A stretch of 64,000 nt of DNA, taken from Centropus unirufus. Lineage: Eukaryota; Chordata; Aves; Cuculiformes; Centropidae. A program made the position numbers and the translations under genes. The notes beneath the pieces were generated by a model. The model saw nothing but the letters and a program-made list of their open reading frames with translations. It was not told where the DNA came from and searched no databases. Positions 26,301-38,850 of the stretch are shown one piece after another (position 1 is the stretch's first letter; each line of letters begins with the position of its first letter). Location of the stretch: NCBI GenBank assembly GCA_013397695.1, contig VYZI01000134.1:2012162-2076161 (forward strand), written 5' to 3'.

Positions 26301-26915
26301 CCACAGAAGTACTGTATTACCAAAAAGTATATTTCCAGGCTCAATAAAAACATGTCCTACATGTTAGAGGCAAGTCTTTGTCTATGCTGGTAGTATTCAT
26401 CTTTTTAGGAAACGTTTAGGAGCCTATTATTCTGTCAAAAAAAACCCAAACAAAACAAAAGCCGTAGCTACTCACATGAAAATAATAAATGGCTGTGTAT
26501 TTCCCAGACCACAAAAATAATTTTGAGCAAATTCAGGTGGATAAGAAATAATTTTGAACCTCTGTACAATAAACAATGCATTTCATAAATTAATAGCAAA
26601 GCATTTCATTAATGTCATAGAAGTCTCTCATTAAACTCTGTGAATATTATTAGCATAGTTGTACAAAAGTAGCTAAATATAGGTACAGGCAAATTCTATA
26701 CTGAACAGAAGTTATTATATTTTTGGTTTTATTAATTCAATAGGACTAGTTTTAGGACTGCTTTAATTAGAGACTATGAATTAGAACTCCCAAATTATGC
26801 ACATCTATCAAGATCACAGAAGTCAGGGAAAAGTCAAAAGCCGAGCTCAGGTCTCCTGACTTCAGTCGTGCCTCTGCACTTGCATTCCCCGGTTCTCTTC
26901 AAAAGAAGCATATGA

Positions 26916-27237
26916 TCATAGAATCACCAAGTTGAAAAAGACCTTTGAAATCATCGAGTCCAACTGTCCCTGTCTGCCACTAAACCTTATCCCCGAGCAC
27001 CCTGTCTCCTCATCTTTTAAATAACTCCTGGGATGGGGACTCCACTACCTCCCTGTGCAGCCTCTGCCAGTGCCTGAGGACTTTTCCAGTGAAGAATTTT
27101 TTCCTAATGTCCAATCTGAACCTGCCCTGGTGCAGCTTGAGGCCCTTCCCCCTTGTCCCATCCCCTGTCACTTGGGAGAAGAGACTAGCACCCACCTCTC
27201 CACAACCTCCTTTCAGGCAGTTGGAGACACTGATAAG
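26916..27237 (-). mobile_element. CR1 LINE 3' fragment, about 320 bp (subfamily A)
   Basis: Begins tcatagaatcaccaagttga, followed by the complement of the standard CR1 3' untranslated region (cctctgccagtgcctgagga, ttttttcctaatgtccaatc). It is 5' truncated in the run ggcagttggagacactgata. Confidence 0.95.
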
Positions 27238-29509
27238 GAAAGACTCATGTCAATCATTTGAGAAATAACCAAATGATCCATACTCTGAAGCTTGTCAGTT
27301 TTATACCACATGAATTTACTGGGAGATCAATGTATAAAGTATTTTAAATTAAAGCAATGGTTTCATGTGAAGTTTATTTCCACTTTCCTGTCACAAAATG
27401 TTTCTCAAGAGAAAGCAAAAGGGAAATGCTGAAATCAGTTTAGTCAAAAATATGTGTAAACCCCTACAGTTTGAAAGATCTTCCTTTTCAGCTGGATGCA
27501 CAGTCAGCAATTTCACAATTTCTTCTTCTTTTTGTCCTCCTAGGTTGGAAAATGGAATATTCCTCCCTTTACTGTCTGCAAACATTTCAGGGTTTTTTAT
27601 TACCATTATTCCTCTAACAAAAAATCCCTTGGTTAATTAAAAATGGCCCAACCCTGAAAGAAGCACACTTGGATACAATAAGGCTGTATATACCCTTCTT
27701 GGACGCTAAGATGAACTGGAGAAGCTGGTACCCCTCAGTCTCCTGCCCACCACTCCAGGAGAGGACAATCAGTGGTTATTTGTGGGGACTGACAGAAAAT
27801 TTCATCCTATCTTATACAGCCTGGGCTTTCATTTGGTATTCTCTCCTTGCTACGTATCTCATTGTTTGTTAATCTTCATTGATTTTCCCAAAGAAGGATT
27901 TTTCTGTCAGTCCATACTGTACTCTCAGTGACCACCATGGACCACTTTAGCCAGGGGGTGGCAAAGAGCCGAGAGAGGATTTCTGTCTACCTGGGGCTGT
28001 GCAGAAGGAGGGTGTTTGCAGGCTCAGCAGAGCTGGGGGCAGAAGGTACCCTCAACTATTCCTGAGACATAAAAGGCCAAGTCTTAAGAAGAGTGGCATC
28101 TTGAATCCTAAATAGAGCCTCTAAAAGAAGAAAATACATAGAATAAATAAGATTTTCACTTGTAATTGGAGGTCCACTGGCCAAAAATATTTTAGGACAG
28201 TTGTTCCAGTAGGCAGACGCTTCCTGCACAGCTGTTTGCTGCTAAGCACCATTTCATGGCAGTTAAACCATTACCAGCTGTAGATCACTAGCAACTTACT
28301 CAGTAACTATTACAGCTGACAACTTGGTGTTTGTTCCAAACTGGATTGCCAATCCTTTTCAGATACGAGAAAGAAATGAGGAAGGCAACATTTGGTCCTA
28401 ATTTTCCTTAAGTTCCCCATGCATTCAGAAAGCCAAAAGCACACTTGTAAGGTGTGCAGATGCTCCAAAATAACCACCTGATCAAGAGGATGCTAGGAAT
28501 ACATCGCAGTTTTGAGATTGTTCACCACACAGGAACAGCTCTACAGTTCAAACTATAACTGTGTGTTTATAACGAAGTGAGCTCCACTACAAAAAAGTAA
28601 AACCACATCAAGGTGTTTAACAGGAGAAGTTGGTATCTCTGTAACTCTAGGTTAAAAATCTAGCAAAATGAGGGTATCAGAAAACCAGGAGTGCAGCAAT
28701 TAAAACTCCATAGGCCTCATGATGCCCACCCAATAAACACACTTTTTTTTATTAAGATAAAAAACAGGTATCATAACAATGTCAACTCTAAACCATGTGA
28801 TTCTGTTTTAACTTTATTACCTAAGCATTGTCTTTACTAGAAGTTTTCTAATAAAGAAAACCTGATTACTGGAAATATATATTACTTCTTTCTAAAATTT
28901 AAATACTTTTTTGAGGACAGCATATAAAGTTCCTTGAGAGAAATTCAGGCATGTAAGGATACATAAGTATCTTTAATGTGAAGTGTTTATAATTCTGAGA
29001 ACACAGATGAAAGAACATTTATTTTGGGTCAGTGTTTAAAGTTGATGCGAGGAAATATGTATTTCTTTGAACCTGAAACAAATGGCAGGCTTTAAAAACT
29101 CACGCCATTGTCCCATGAGCTAAAGGAAGGCATCTGTTGACTCCTGGTTATGGAATAAATATTATTTTTTCAGCAAACTGGAATCAGCCTGCTGAGAGCA
29201 ACAACACATGCAGCCTTTGCACACAACACATGTTTGATCCTACTGCTCATGAAGGCAAGGTCAGACATTTGCCATCTTCAAGCCCAAATCCTACAGGAAA
29301 ACCAAATGGATACACATATATACACAAATTTGTATTTCTATTTAAACTAGAAACATATTGTACCAATACGAAGTCTCTGCTTTTGCCAACTCAGGCAAGT
29401 ACAGGAGTGCCGGAGGAGATCACTGGTATTTTTTCTTAGCCTGTACAGAGTCGAAACACCCACAACTGGAATTCCAGTATTTCTGCAGGGATCTTTTGTA
29501 GTGCATTTC

Positions 29510-29850
29510 AGGGCCCGTGAAGGAGAAGGGCACAGGGAACAGTCAGCATGGATGTAGCAAGCGTAAATCATACTTGACCAGCTCAAACCCAGGCTCCCAT
29601 GCCGCCCTTGTGTGTCAATGGGGACACTAGAGTCCAGAAAACCAGGTGGGTAAAAACCAGTTCCATGGCTAATGGTGAGAACCTGTCTCAAGGCCAGTGA
29701 CACGTGGAGCCCGTCCACTGAGGGGTCTGTAATCCAGGACCTCTCATGCTTCACACCTTCATTGTTGACACGGAAGAGGGGGCAAGCTCTCTCCGAGCTC
29801 GCAAATGACACTGGAGCCGGGGATGCAGCTGCTGTAAGCAGAGTGCACGC
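29510..29850 (+). mobile_element. Decayed CR1 LINE reverse-transcriptase fragment
   Basis: On the plus strand the order of segments matches CR1 ORF2: agtcagcatggatgtagcaa and aatcatacttgaccagctc, then a gtgacacgtggagccc stretch, then caccttcattgttgacacgg and gctcgcaaatgacactggag. These correspond to the reverse-transcriptase core just before the ADDTKLG-type motif. The frame is broken. The longest open frame of the window (minus strand, 29347-29919) is antisense to this fragment. Confidence 0.6.
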
Positions 29851-32800
29851 TCCAAGAAAGCTCAAGACCACGGTGCATGTTTCATGCAGGGCTGTGCCAT
29901 TGATGGCCAAATGTTGCATGAAAAATTTTCACATGGGAAACAAAGGAATACGAATAGAAACTGAAAGGGAGGCTTGCCAGGCACAAGCACTGCTCCTGGC
30001 TCAAGGCTCCGTCCACTGAATCTAAGCAGGCTGAGCAAAACCTCTCAGTTCCAAGTGCCTAACAAAAAGGCTTGAAGAGAAGAAAAGCTCTACGGAGCTA
30101 GAAGCGGAAATTTGATTAATTGCCTGGATGTTTTTAGAAACATTTTCCTTTGCCTGGCAAAGGCAAACGTGCAAATCCAAATGCCAGAGGACCAAACCAA
30201 GACTTCCCAGAGCACAATGCTTCCAGAGGCTGCTGCTTCTTCCCAGTGTAATTATGTCCTTTCATACTTCATCAGTTCCTTGGTATAACACCGTTTCCTT
30301 TCCTTTTATGGGAAGAGCTGTTCATGACTATTAAAAGGAGAGTTCAGTATGACTGGAAAAAGACAGAGTGGAGGAGTTGGTCTTTCAGGTGTGAAAAATC
30401 AGAAATTCCCCTGACTTAGCTGCCCAAAACCTTCAGACTGCATAATCAAGCAAATACCAAGGGGACACTGACAACTGGAATGCAAACATAGCCCCAAAAA
30501 ACAACACAACAACTGGTCTCTTGTTTAAGTCACTTCAATCTTTTGCATTTATATTATGCCATGTTATGTTTTCTATAAAGCCAGACTTCCCATAAATACT
30601 TTTTCTATATTTTCTGTAAATCGAATCATTAAATGACACAGAGGACACAAGAATTTAGCTATATCTCAAAAGATGCCATTAATGGAAATCACTTGGAATT
30701 AACATTGCATACCAGCAAAAAAAAAGAAACTGTAAAGAGTCCTGTTTTACTATTAAACTTTTGAACTCAGTCTGTCAAAATCCTTTGCAGATAAATAGAA
30801 TTATTTTTGGCCAAGCGATGAAAGTTTACATTTCATCGGGATTAATGAATACAGGGAAATTATAGAAACAGAATCAGAATCATCTCATCAAGTATATCAC
30901 TGGCACACCTGATGCCTCATTATTTTACAAAAAGGAAAACCAGCTGCAAAATCGTTTGATGTTAACATGCAAGTCTACTGTCAAAAAATGGTTCTTAAAT
31001 TATACTACATGGTCTATTTTCACAGAGCACCGTTTCTCTGCTGATTGTTTTATTGATCAGGGGAAAAACCTGCAGAAGGGTTTGTCCCAAGACATAGATG
31101 GAACCACAGAGAGAAAGACCTCTCTGGAATTCAAGTTATATCCCCTGCTTCACTGTACTGGGGTGATATGGAGCATCAGCAAACATGCAAACACTAATGC
31201 AAACAGAGAGTTTAAGCCTGGACCACGCGTCTTTCCTAGTGGAAGAGAACGGAGGCTGCTTTCTGGTACGTGGTATTTGGAAAGAGAAATTAAAATATTT
31301 CAGTTGACATTGAAATGTGAAACACCAAGACATCAGACAGAAGCATCTCACTACAGGGAGCCGAGAAGAAATTAAAGCAGCTTTATACTATGGTTTTGTT
31401 ACAATTTTGTCCAGGGGCTGACTCTGCAATTTTTTTGCAGGGAACAGGTTATCTGCAGGAGCCACAAGCTGCCCCGAACAGCAATGCCCACAAGACACCT
31501 AAACAGACATTAAGATATTAAAAACTAGTGAGTATAGAAATAAAAGGGCAAAGAGAAAAAGGTTATTGCACACATGAAAAACTAACAATCTCTGTCCCTC
31601 AGGGGAGTGTAAGTGCTGCTCTCCTTATCTTGGTTAGCCAGAACCTCCCAAATGCACCGACCTTCCCCCCTTCCTTCAGCCAGAAGAAATCCGTGCTTTC
31701 CAGGGTACCACCATACATCCCTTTTCCTGAGATTCTTGTCTTCAAGTGTAAATCTGTGTGAACCAACTTTTCTCAAGTGTGAATCAATGCCAACCTGAAG
31801 GCCAGGGGCTACACTTCATACCTGAAGCCTTCCCTACACTCACAGAAAAACTATAAAAAGCCATGCTTGAAAACTTTTCTTTGAATTTTTTTCTTATCAG
31901 ATGCCTTCTTCAAGACTCTCAAGTATCTCAGAATTCAGCACAGCCAGTAAAACAGTCAATTGCTTTTAATTAAGAAGTCCATTACAATTTAGAGAGAGAA
32001 TGAGAGAAAGTATTCACAGGAGCCTTGAAGTTATTATTCCTTTATCTAACTCTACTCTATTTGACTTCCAAATGACTTCCAATCAACTGGGTAATGTGCA
32101 CAATACAATTAGGTGCAAAAGAAATATTTAAATGTATTACCTCGAATTTAAAGACAGCAACGGCAGGCTTTCAGCTACCTGGTAGGCTGCCTTCCTGCCT
32201 ACAGCCTCTAAAAAATTAAACACTCCTATATTTACGTCATTTACTTCAATTAAATGTGACACTTTTTGCAGACAATTGCATTGTTGACTTTAAATAAATA
32301 CATCTGCCCTTTACTTATTTTGCCTAATATTTCCAAGGGACAAACCTCGCTTCTCAACATTTATGGCTTCCATATATGTTAAGAATGTGTTTTTCCACAT
32401 GTCCTAGAGCAGGAAAAACTCCTGCTTCCTTATTTGCCAGAACTGATTAGATAGCTAGGATAATGATATCACTGAGATGCCAGTACAGATTAAACACAAA
32501 ACTATCCTAGCGATTTTTAAAGCCACTTGAAATGAACCATAACATTGCAAAGTCCCACTAAGTATCTTAAAACTCCAGGACAATGGCAAAATAAGAGGAA
32601 TAATCCTAACATACTTTTGCCATGAGTTTTAATGTATAACATGTCTAAGCGCGCTTTTTCCATTCTAAGACACAGCTGAGCTCAATGATCAGTCTTAGTA
32701 CTTAGTATTTCATAGAATAAATGATGGTCCCAGTGATCCTACAAGGATCACTCACGTTAAAATCTTAGGACAGAAATGAACACTCAACAAACATCCTAAG

Positions 32801-33178
32801 CAGACGTTACCTTCTGCCCAGGAGTTTAACTCTTTTATAGAGTGACAGTCCTCAGTGAAAAAAAGGATCATTTATTCTTTATGAGCAGTGTAACGAAAAA
32901 GGTTAATGAAAAACATTATCAGGATGTCATAGTTTGAGGTAATTAGGGTTGCTGCAAGTCACTTCATTTCTCTGAAAACTGACTGCATGGCTTTGAGACA
33001 GGGTTTCTGTCTCTAAAGTGATAACACAGGGCTCGGGTGTGCAGAGGCCAGTGCTTACACTTAATCAAGGCCATCCTCAAGCTGGTGGGAAAGGAGCCGC
33101 ACCTGCGAGGAGGGACGGACAGGACAGGTGACCCTAAACTGACAACAGATTATTCCATCCCATAGACATCACACTCAG

Positions 33179-33184
33179 TATAAA
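33179..33184 (+). promoter_or_regulatory. TATA box of the solo LTR
   Basis: TATAAA within the LTR, about 280 bp upstream of its ATTAAA signal. Its position fits a U3/R boundary promoter. Whether it is active is unknown. Confidence 0.45.
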
Positions 33185-33459
33185 CTTGAGAGATCATGAG
33201 GGTCTTGCTCTCTTTTGCGATGGTCAACATCCAGTGAGGACCTTGTCTGTCTGGTTGCTCCTGATCCCAGGCCCATGTGTTCCTGAATCCAGTTCCTGAG
33301 CCCAGCTCCCTGCTAGCCATGGAACCATTCCCTCGTGTCTGCTCTGCAGCATTTGTGGTGACGCAGAGTCATTGAGGCGTGAGGGCTCGATCTCATATAC
33401 TTGTTTATTTTTCACTATTTTCTAATTATTTCCATTGTTATCTTTATCATTATAATTTC

Positions 33460-33465
33460 ATTAAA
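33460..33465 (+). promoter_or_regulatory. Candidate poly(A) signal of the solo LTR
   Basis: ATTAAA on the plus strand, after the T-rich part of the LTR and before the U5-like end. It reads against the RFTN1 transcript, so it would not end that transcript. Confidence 0.4.
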
Positions 33466-35617
33466 GTTGTAGTTCTAGTTCCCAAACCGTAAGTTTTCCT
33501 TCCCTCTAATTTTCCTTCCCCATTCCCTGCAAGGTGTGGGGGAAAAGGGATTTTAGAGGCTCACTGCATAGTTTTTAGCTGCTGAGTTCGGCTGGCTACT
33601 GTCAAACCATGACACATTATCTGGTTTTTTCCTACCTTCACATATTTTTTCCCCCACACCCATTAGTAGAATGGGATGAGCTCATGGTTCCAGTACATCT
33701 GGTCTCTGTGCAGGGCACGGTCACCTGAAATCTGTGCAACACCCACCCTTCTTCATTGTGTTTGCCAATGCACTCATTGCACCCACACTCCGTGGAAGCA
33801 GCTTCTTTCACAGCCACCGCCAAACTCAGGAACATTTAAAGCAGATGAAACACCAGAATGATGTCATTTCCCTTTCTGGTACTTGTCTGTTTTTTCCCAC
33901 TGCACCAAGTCTCTTCCGCTTTCCTAGGTAGTCCGAAATGACAGATCAGGGAATGCAAAGAAATAGAGTGTGAATGTAAAAGGAAATATAATTGGTTCAA
34001 GACTCTCTACTGTCTTCAATTTTGTACAGTCATTTACAGCTGTCTAAAGTGTGTGAAACACTGGCACCCAAGTGAGTGAGCAGGCAATTAGGATTTTTTA
34101 CTCTTCGCAATCGTTCTGCACAGATGTAAAACTACTGGATACGGTACGAGACCACAGCCACACGCTGAGCGCTCTGGCTCAAAGACCACATCGCTCTGCC
34201 GAGAAGGATGCTGCTTTTCCCTGACGTGTCTTCGCAGTTCAGTCCTGGAAAACGTACCCCTGGCCCCCAATGCAGCAGAAGTGCTTAAACACTTTGTCAG
34301 CGTTGCAAACTCATGCATGGAAATACTCTCCTTATTTGCAGCAGGGTATTTTGTAGGCAGGGAAAGTAAAAACCCAAAACCAGGCAAGCTCAGCCCAAAA
34401 TTACTCAACGAGTCCACTGTTCAGCAAACAGTGTTTATGTTTTGACCATAAAACTGGAAACCCTTTAACCAATCCTAACAGGCAAGCCATCATAAAGTTG
34501 GGTATTAATAAAACTAAAAGCAGCTCAAGCTAAATTGAGAGTTATTTTAGAAGATAAAATTAAGACCTAATGCCTACGTAGATGTGGTAATGAAACACAA
34601 AGCTTTTTCCTGGGGTCACAGACTGAAGTTCAACCCTGTCTGTAATTGCCACCAAATGGTTACCATTGATGGGTGGTTTTACTTTAAAGAGGTGTCTAAA
34701 ACAGTTACTTGTTTTCCTTCAAGCATCAGCACAAAGAGAGAGACTAGGGGTGGGAAATGAGATTTATTTACCCCCCAGTTTTAAGTACAGGTCACTCTAA
34801 AAAGGACCAGACTAGGGAATGCTAGTAATGTAGAAAAACTGCATGGAACGCCAGCAACAACACAGGTAGCCATGGAGGTGTGGGTGGCCAGATAATGTTA
34901 AAGTATGTTTCAAATCATTAAAAGCCACAAATATGTGCTGTAAGTATTCAGATTTTCATTTCCTCCTGGACAACTTAACAGCACATTTTATGGATTATTT
35001 TTTTTAAATCAGATTTAAACATAAAAGAATAGTATTCCTGTTTGTTTATTAATATTCAGACTTTTTTATGTATAATATTCTTAATACACTGTAAGAGGCT
35101 GAACAAGAAAATCATCTTTTTACCTAAGGAGTTTGCACTGACTGAAAAACTGAAAATTCTTGTATTGTTTAGAGGAAAGAAGGGCCTAAGACATAAATTC
35201 GAGAAGGATTCATTAGCACTACAGTTCTCAAATTAATTGCATTAACTGTAACCATCTAAACCCAAAACATGCTTTTTCTAAGCGAACAGTTATCTGTCTT
35301 AATTTAATCTCATGAATTCTTAAAGGGTACCACAGTGGGATGATCCTCACAAACTGTCAGGCATGGGGCTTGTTTGTTTGCCTCTCATGACAACACTTCC
35401 CCAAATACAGAGCATATTTCAACTTGTTATTCTCTGAGTTGTCTGCCAAACTGCAGATGAATTGTAAACATGAAGAACATGTTAAGCCTATTCAAGCCCA
35501 CAAAGAAAAAAAAATCAAGTCTTGCACAGTAAACTGCTATAATTTCCTGATGTAGGTCAAAACTCAGCAGGAAATCACATTGTCTATTTTTATCCCAGTT
35601 CACTGGAAGTGCTTTAC

Positions 35618-35804
35618 CTTTCTGTTTTCTTGATAAGCACAGCCCTGAAGATTTGTTCCTGGGGAGTTTTCTCTTTTTCATCAGTTGGTTGCACGAAAGG
35701 GTGGACAGCAGCCAAGATGAAGCCCTGCTGGTACAATTCTTGTAGCTGAGCTGGAAGATCATGCAAGGAGGAGAGCTTGATTGCAGATGATCCTGGCAGC
35801 TCAG
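35618..35804 (-). CDS. RFTN1: RFTN1 (raftlin) internal coding exon, N-terminal raftlin domain
   Basis: This is the most 5' raftlin exon in the window. It encodes 61 full codons plus a split Ala at the start and a split Arg at the end. Visible blocks are ELPGSSAIKLSSLHDLPAQL, ELYQQGF and HPFVQPT, ending AVLIKKTE, which closely match the N-terminal part of vertebrate RFTN1. The acceptor is a pyrimidine-rich tract ending ctccag just above 35804, and the donor is AG|gtaaagc at 35611-35617. The exon is 187 nt, entering in phase 1 and leaving in phase 2. The split AG|G makes Arg with the next exon at 23359. Raftlin is a lipid-raft-associated protein of the plasma membrane and endosomes, linked in mammals to B-cell receptor and TLR signalling. 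The family's acylated N-terminal Met-Gly-Cys is not in this exon and must lie in an upstream exon to the right. Exon identity is seen from the sequence; function is family knowledge. Confidence 0.96.
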
Positions 35805-37789
35805 CTGGAGACAAAAAGAAATTGGTCGATAATCCTACATTGGACTATCATGTTTTTTAAAATCCCAGCATTTCAGAGTCAAGCAAGCTTCACACTGATC
35901 TACAATATTAACACAAAAATTGACCTTTCCCAAGGCCCATTTTGTATTTCAGATTTTAAGCAGGCTGTCTTGGCAAAGGACTTGTATCACACAAGAGACT
36001 GGTGCAATTAAACAAGTCAGATACATTCAAATGCCAAATCCACTAGAGAGTCTGGCAGAGACGAAGTGCAGGATTTAATAAAAACAAGGCAGTCGGTCAC
36101 AAGATACTCAAAGTTTTAGCAGTCGCCATAGTAATGCAAGTTAAGCAGAGTGAGCCATGAGTCAAAAACAGAAAGCAAGAGAGGAGATCGTCAGCAAAGG
36201 TAGAACATGTCAAATCCATAAGCAGTAAACAGAAGCATCCACCTACGCAAAAGCTGTGTTATCAGACTAAGAGATCACTGGTGCGAAATGCTGCGGCCAA
36301 ATATCTACCAATATGCCTAAGGAGTGCTGTGTAGACGTATTGACAACAAGAACACTAAGTGCAAATCATACCTGTTGTGATAAGAAACTTTTTAGAACAG
36401 ACACTAAACTCTATGCCCCAGGGTTTAAGCAAATCTATATTTATTAGAGATGAGGATGAGACCTAGTGTGAAAAAATCCTCCCCCAGTCTGCTTACTTTG
36501 CACCTTCCCATGAAGCATTTGATGCTGGCTCCTGACACTCAACATGCCCATAGATCCTGCAGTCAGTAGGGCACTTGCCCTTATTTCTTTGGAGTCTTGT
36601 GGGCTTCAAGAGAAACTTGCATAAATCACCTAAACTAACCTTCCACTCTTTTTTTCTCTATGTCAGTAATTCTTCCTAGGTTTTTCATATTTTATGTGAA
36701 AAGTCATTTTTCTTTCCTGACCTTTGCCTCGCCATTTCCATTTCTCTCATGGGATATTTATTGTTTCATCCCTAACCATGTTAGACCATCCAGGGAGCGG
36801 AGGTGCTGGATCGCTTCCTCTCCCACTGAAACCCAAAGGGATGAGATGTTGCAAGAAAAACGATGGAGGTTCCCAGCACCTTGCAGGCCTTCGTTAAAGA
36901 AAAACACTGAGGAACAGTTTCTATGAAAGACGCCAGCTATGCTAAATAAGGTTTCATTGTACTGCTTTTTTCATCAGACTGCATGGCTACCCTTTATGAA
37001 TAATGAAAGAGGTTATCAAAAAACTAATAAATATTCAAAACCAATAATACAGCAGAATAATTTAAATAATAATAGAATAGCTGTGCTTGGTGTGATTTTT
37101 CTTCATACAAGACCACGTTCCAGAAGAGGATAATGAAACTTTTTGACCAAGAACTGTAAGATGCAGAATTTTTATTATTTTTGCAAATAAAATGAGAAAT
37201 CCAAGCAACGTTTACATTGACAGACAAGAGGCCTCTACCTTCTACAATAGCATGCAAATCGCTCACAGTCTTAAAAAAGAGATGCCTCAATGAATAATGC
37301 ATAATAAATAATAAATCTGACTGTTACTCACCGGACCCTATGGGGGATCAAAATGGGGAAAGGAACCCAGATGTTTGAACGACTTTTTCCCTTTTGTGGC
37401 TCAGAGATTCCAAAAATTTTCAACCATGCAGTAAATAGTTTAATTAATTAAAAGAATATGAAAGTCAGAATACCGTCGTAAATTAGGGTTTTACTTGAAT
37501 ACAATGGAATGACTAAACACTATTCAGTAACACTAATCCTCGTAACGGTGCACCGAATTTTAACAATCATCTATGAAAACTGATTATTGTCCTGCATATG
37601 AATGTGGTATGTGGACTTGACGATGCCTTGGTAAAACAAGCAGAAAGTTAAGTCATAAATGGAAGAGTTTAGACTCTCCTGGGAGAACAATTGCTTCCTC
37701 CTAAAAGCTAAACACGAGGGTAAAGCGCGAGAAAGTATGTAATTGGAGCCCCAGGATGCACATTTGACGGTTCAAAAAGAAAGGTAATA

Positions 37790-38850
37790 TGAATCAGAGC
37801 TGGAAGGCATCATCCAGTGAGTCCCTCCTATTACCTAGAGGCAGGATCACTTCTAGTTTACCTGTTTCTCCAAGTTTTTCTCATCTATTTTTAAAAAACA
37901 TTAGTAATGGATATTCCACAAGCCTCCTTAGTCATCTTTCAGTACTTCTCTATTCTTACTATCCAAAACCTATTCCTAGCACCTGGCCTAAACTTCCCTC
38001 TCCAAAATTCAATATTGCTACTTCCTCACTAGAGTATTTCTTTTCTGCAACAGCATTTTACAGTTCCTAATACCCATCATGCCTTAATCTTACCTTCCTT
38101 TGACTGTTTAAACTCAGTCCTTTCAGTACTTTCCTGTTCTCTAGTGTTTTCTAGATTTCTAAATGTTTTTGGATGGTTTTCTCCTGATTCCTTTCAACTG
38201 GTCCACATCTTTCTTCCAGCGTAGTACCTAAGCCTTACCACAGTGTTCCAGCACAAGCATCATCACTCCTTTGTATAATGGAAAAGCGCTTCCACAGCTA
38301 TTATACATCCCATGTCAGTGTATGTCACTTGGGGAAAACAAATTCTTTTCCCCACATGTAACAGTGACCAAATGACCCTGTCCTTAGTAAACGTTAGGGT
38401 TTTTTTCATTTCAGTTTTCAAGAGCCGTTCTGGATTCTGATCTCCACAGTACAAACAGTACATCTCGTGTTGGGAAACCTCAATAAACACACTCAGCAGT
38501 TTACTGCTGGAGTAGTTAATGAAAACGTTTGACTTTCAACAAACTCTGGACAGAACCATTTTAAGCCTTACAGCTGGGACACCTTTTTGGTTTGATACTG
38601 AGCTACTGCTCATTTCTCCTTGGACTATCAATCCCTCAAAAAGAAAAGTCTGTTTCTGTTACCCAACTGATGCCCATAAGGTCTGCAAGAGCAGACCTGT
38701 GCTGTGTATTATTATTACCCTCCCACAGAAAGACTTGTTCGCGTGATGCAAATTCCTCCCAAGAAATCCCTGCTACTCATCATCCTCTGGCTATTCTGCG
38801 AGTTATTTGTTCTAGTATGTCTCTGGGCACTACGATAGGCTAACAGTCAT
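37790..38850 (-). repeat. Probable ancient CR1/L3-like LINE remnant
   Basis: The plus strand starts with gaatcagagctggaaggcat catccagtgagtccctcc and later has tggtccacatctttcttcca followed by agccttaccacagtgttcca. This order of landmarks matches the reverse complement of old CR1 3' regions, but at low identity. The boundaries are soft. The reading could be wrong in the right-hand half. Confidence 0.45.

Larger units (their letters stand above)
32925..33614 (+). mobile_element. Solo LTR of an ERVL-like endogenous retrovirus, about 690 bp
   Basis: The element starts TGTCATAGTTTGA and ends TCAAACCATGACA, so 13-bp inverted termini match with one difference and have the TG...CA ends of an LTR. 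Inside are a TATAAA at 33179-33184, a T/A-rich stretch and an ATTAAA poly(A) signal at 33460-33465, in the right order for a plus-strand LTR. The 3' part, with ttttccttccccattccct and a following G-rich run then ctgctgagttcggctggct, resembles avian ERVL LTR ends. No internal retroviral genes or second LTR are present, so it is a solo LTR. Flanks are cattatcagga on the left and cattatctggt on the right. Confidence 0.8.
23360..35617 (-). other. RFTN1 intron, 12,258 bp
   Basis: Bounded by the donor gtaaagc at 35611-35617 and the acceptor ctttag at 23360-23365. It carries a CR1 3' end (26916-27237), a decayed CR1 reverse-transcriptase fragment (about 29510-29850) and an ERVL-like solo LTR (32925-33614). 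The segments 23360-26900, 27240-29500, 29850-32920 and 33615-35617 show no recognisable gene or RNA. A poly-T tract lies near 24638-24651. Confidence 0.9.

Noticed and set aside
29347..29919. The longest open frame in the window, 190 codons on the minus strand, with a hydrophobic N-terminal part that could look like a signal peptide
   Set aside because: The opposite strand at about 29510-29850 reads as a decayed CR1 reverse-transcriptase fragment, so the frame is antisense repeat sequence. No domain is recognisable.
34400..34420. Minus-strand reading Glu-Gln-Trp-Thr, which recalls a motif in a downstream raftlin exon
   Set aside because: It lies between the exons at 35618 and 23251, the wrong place in the gene order, and the surrounding residues do not fit. 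A stop follows soon after.
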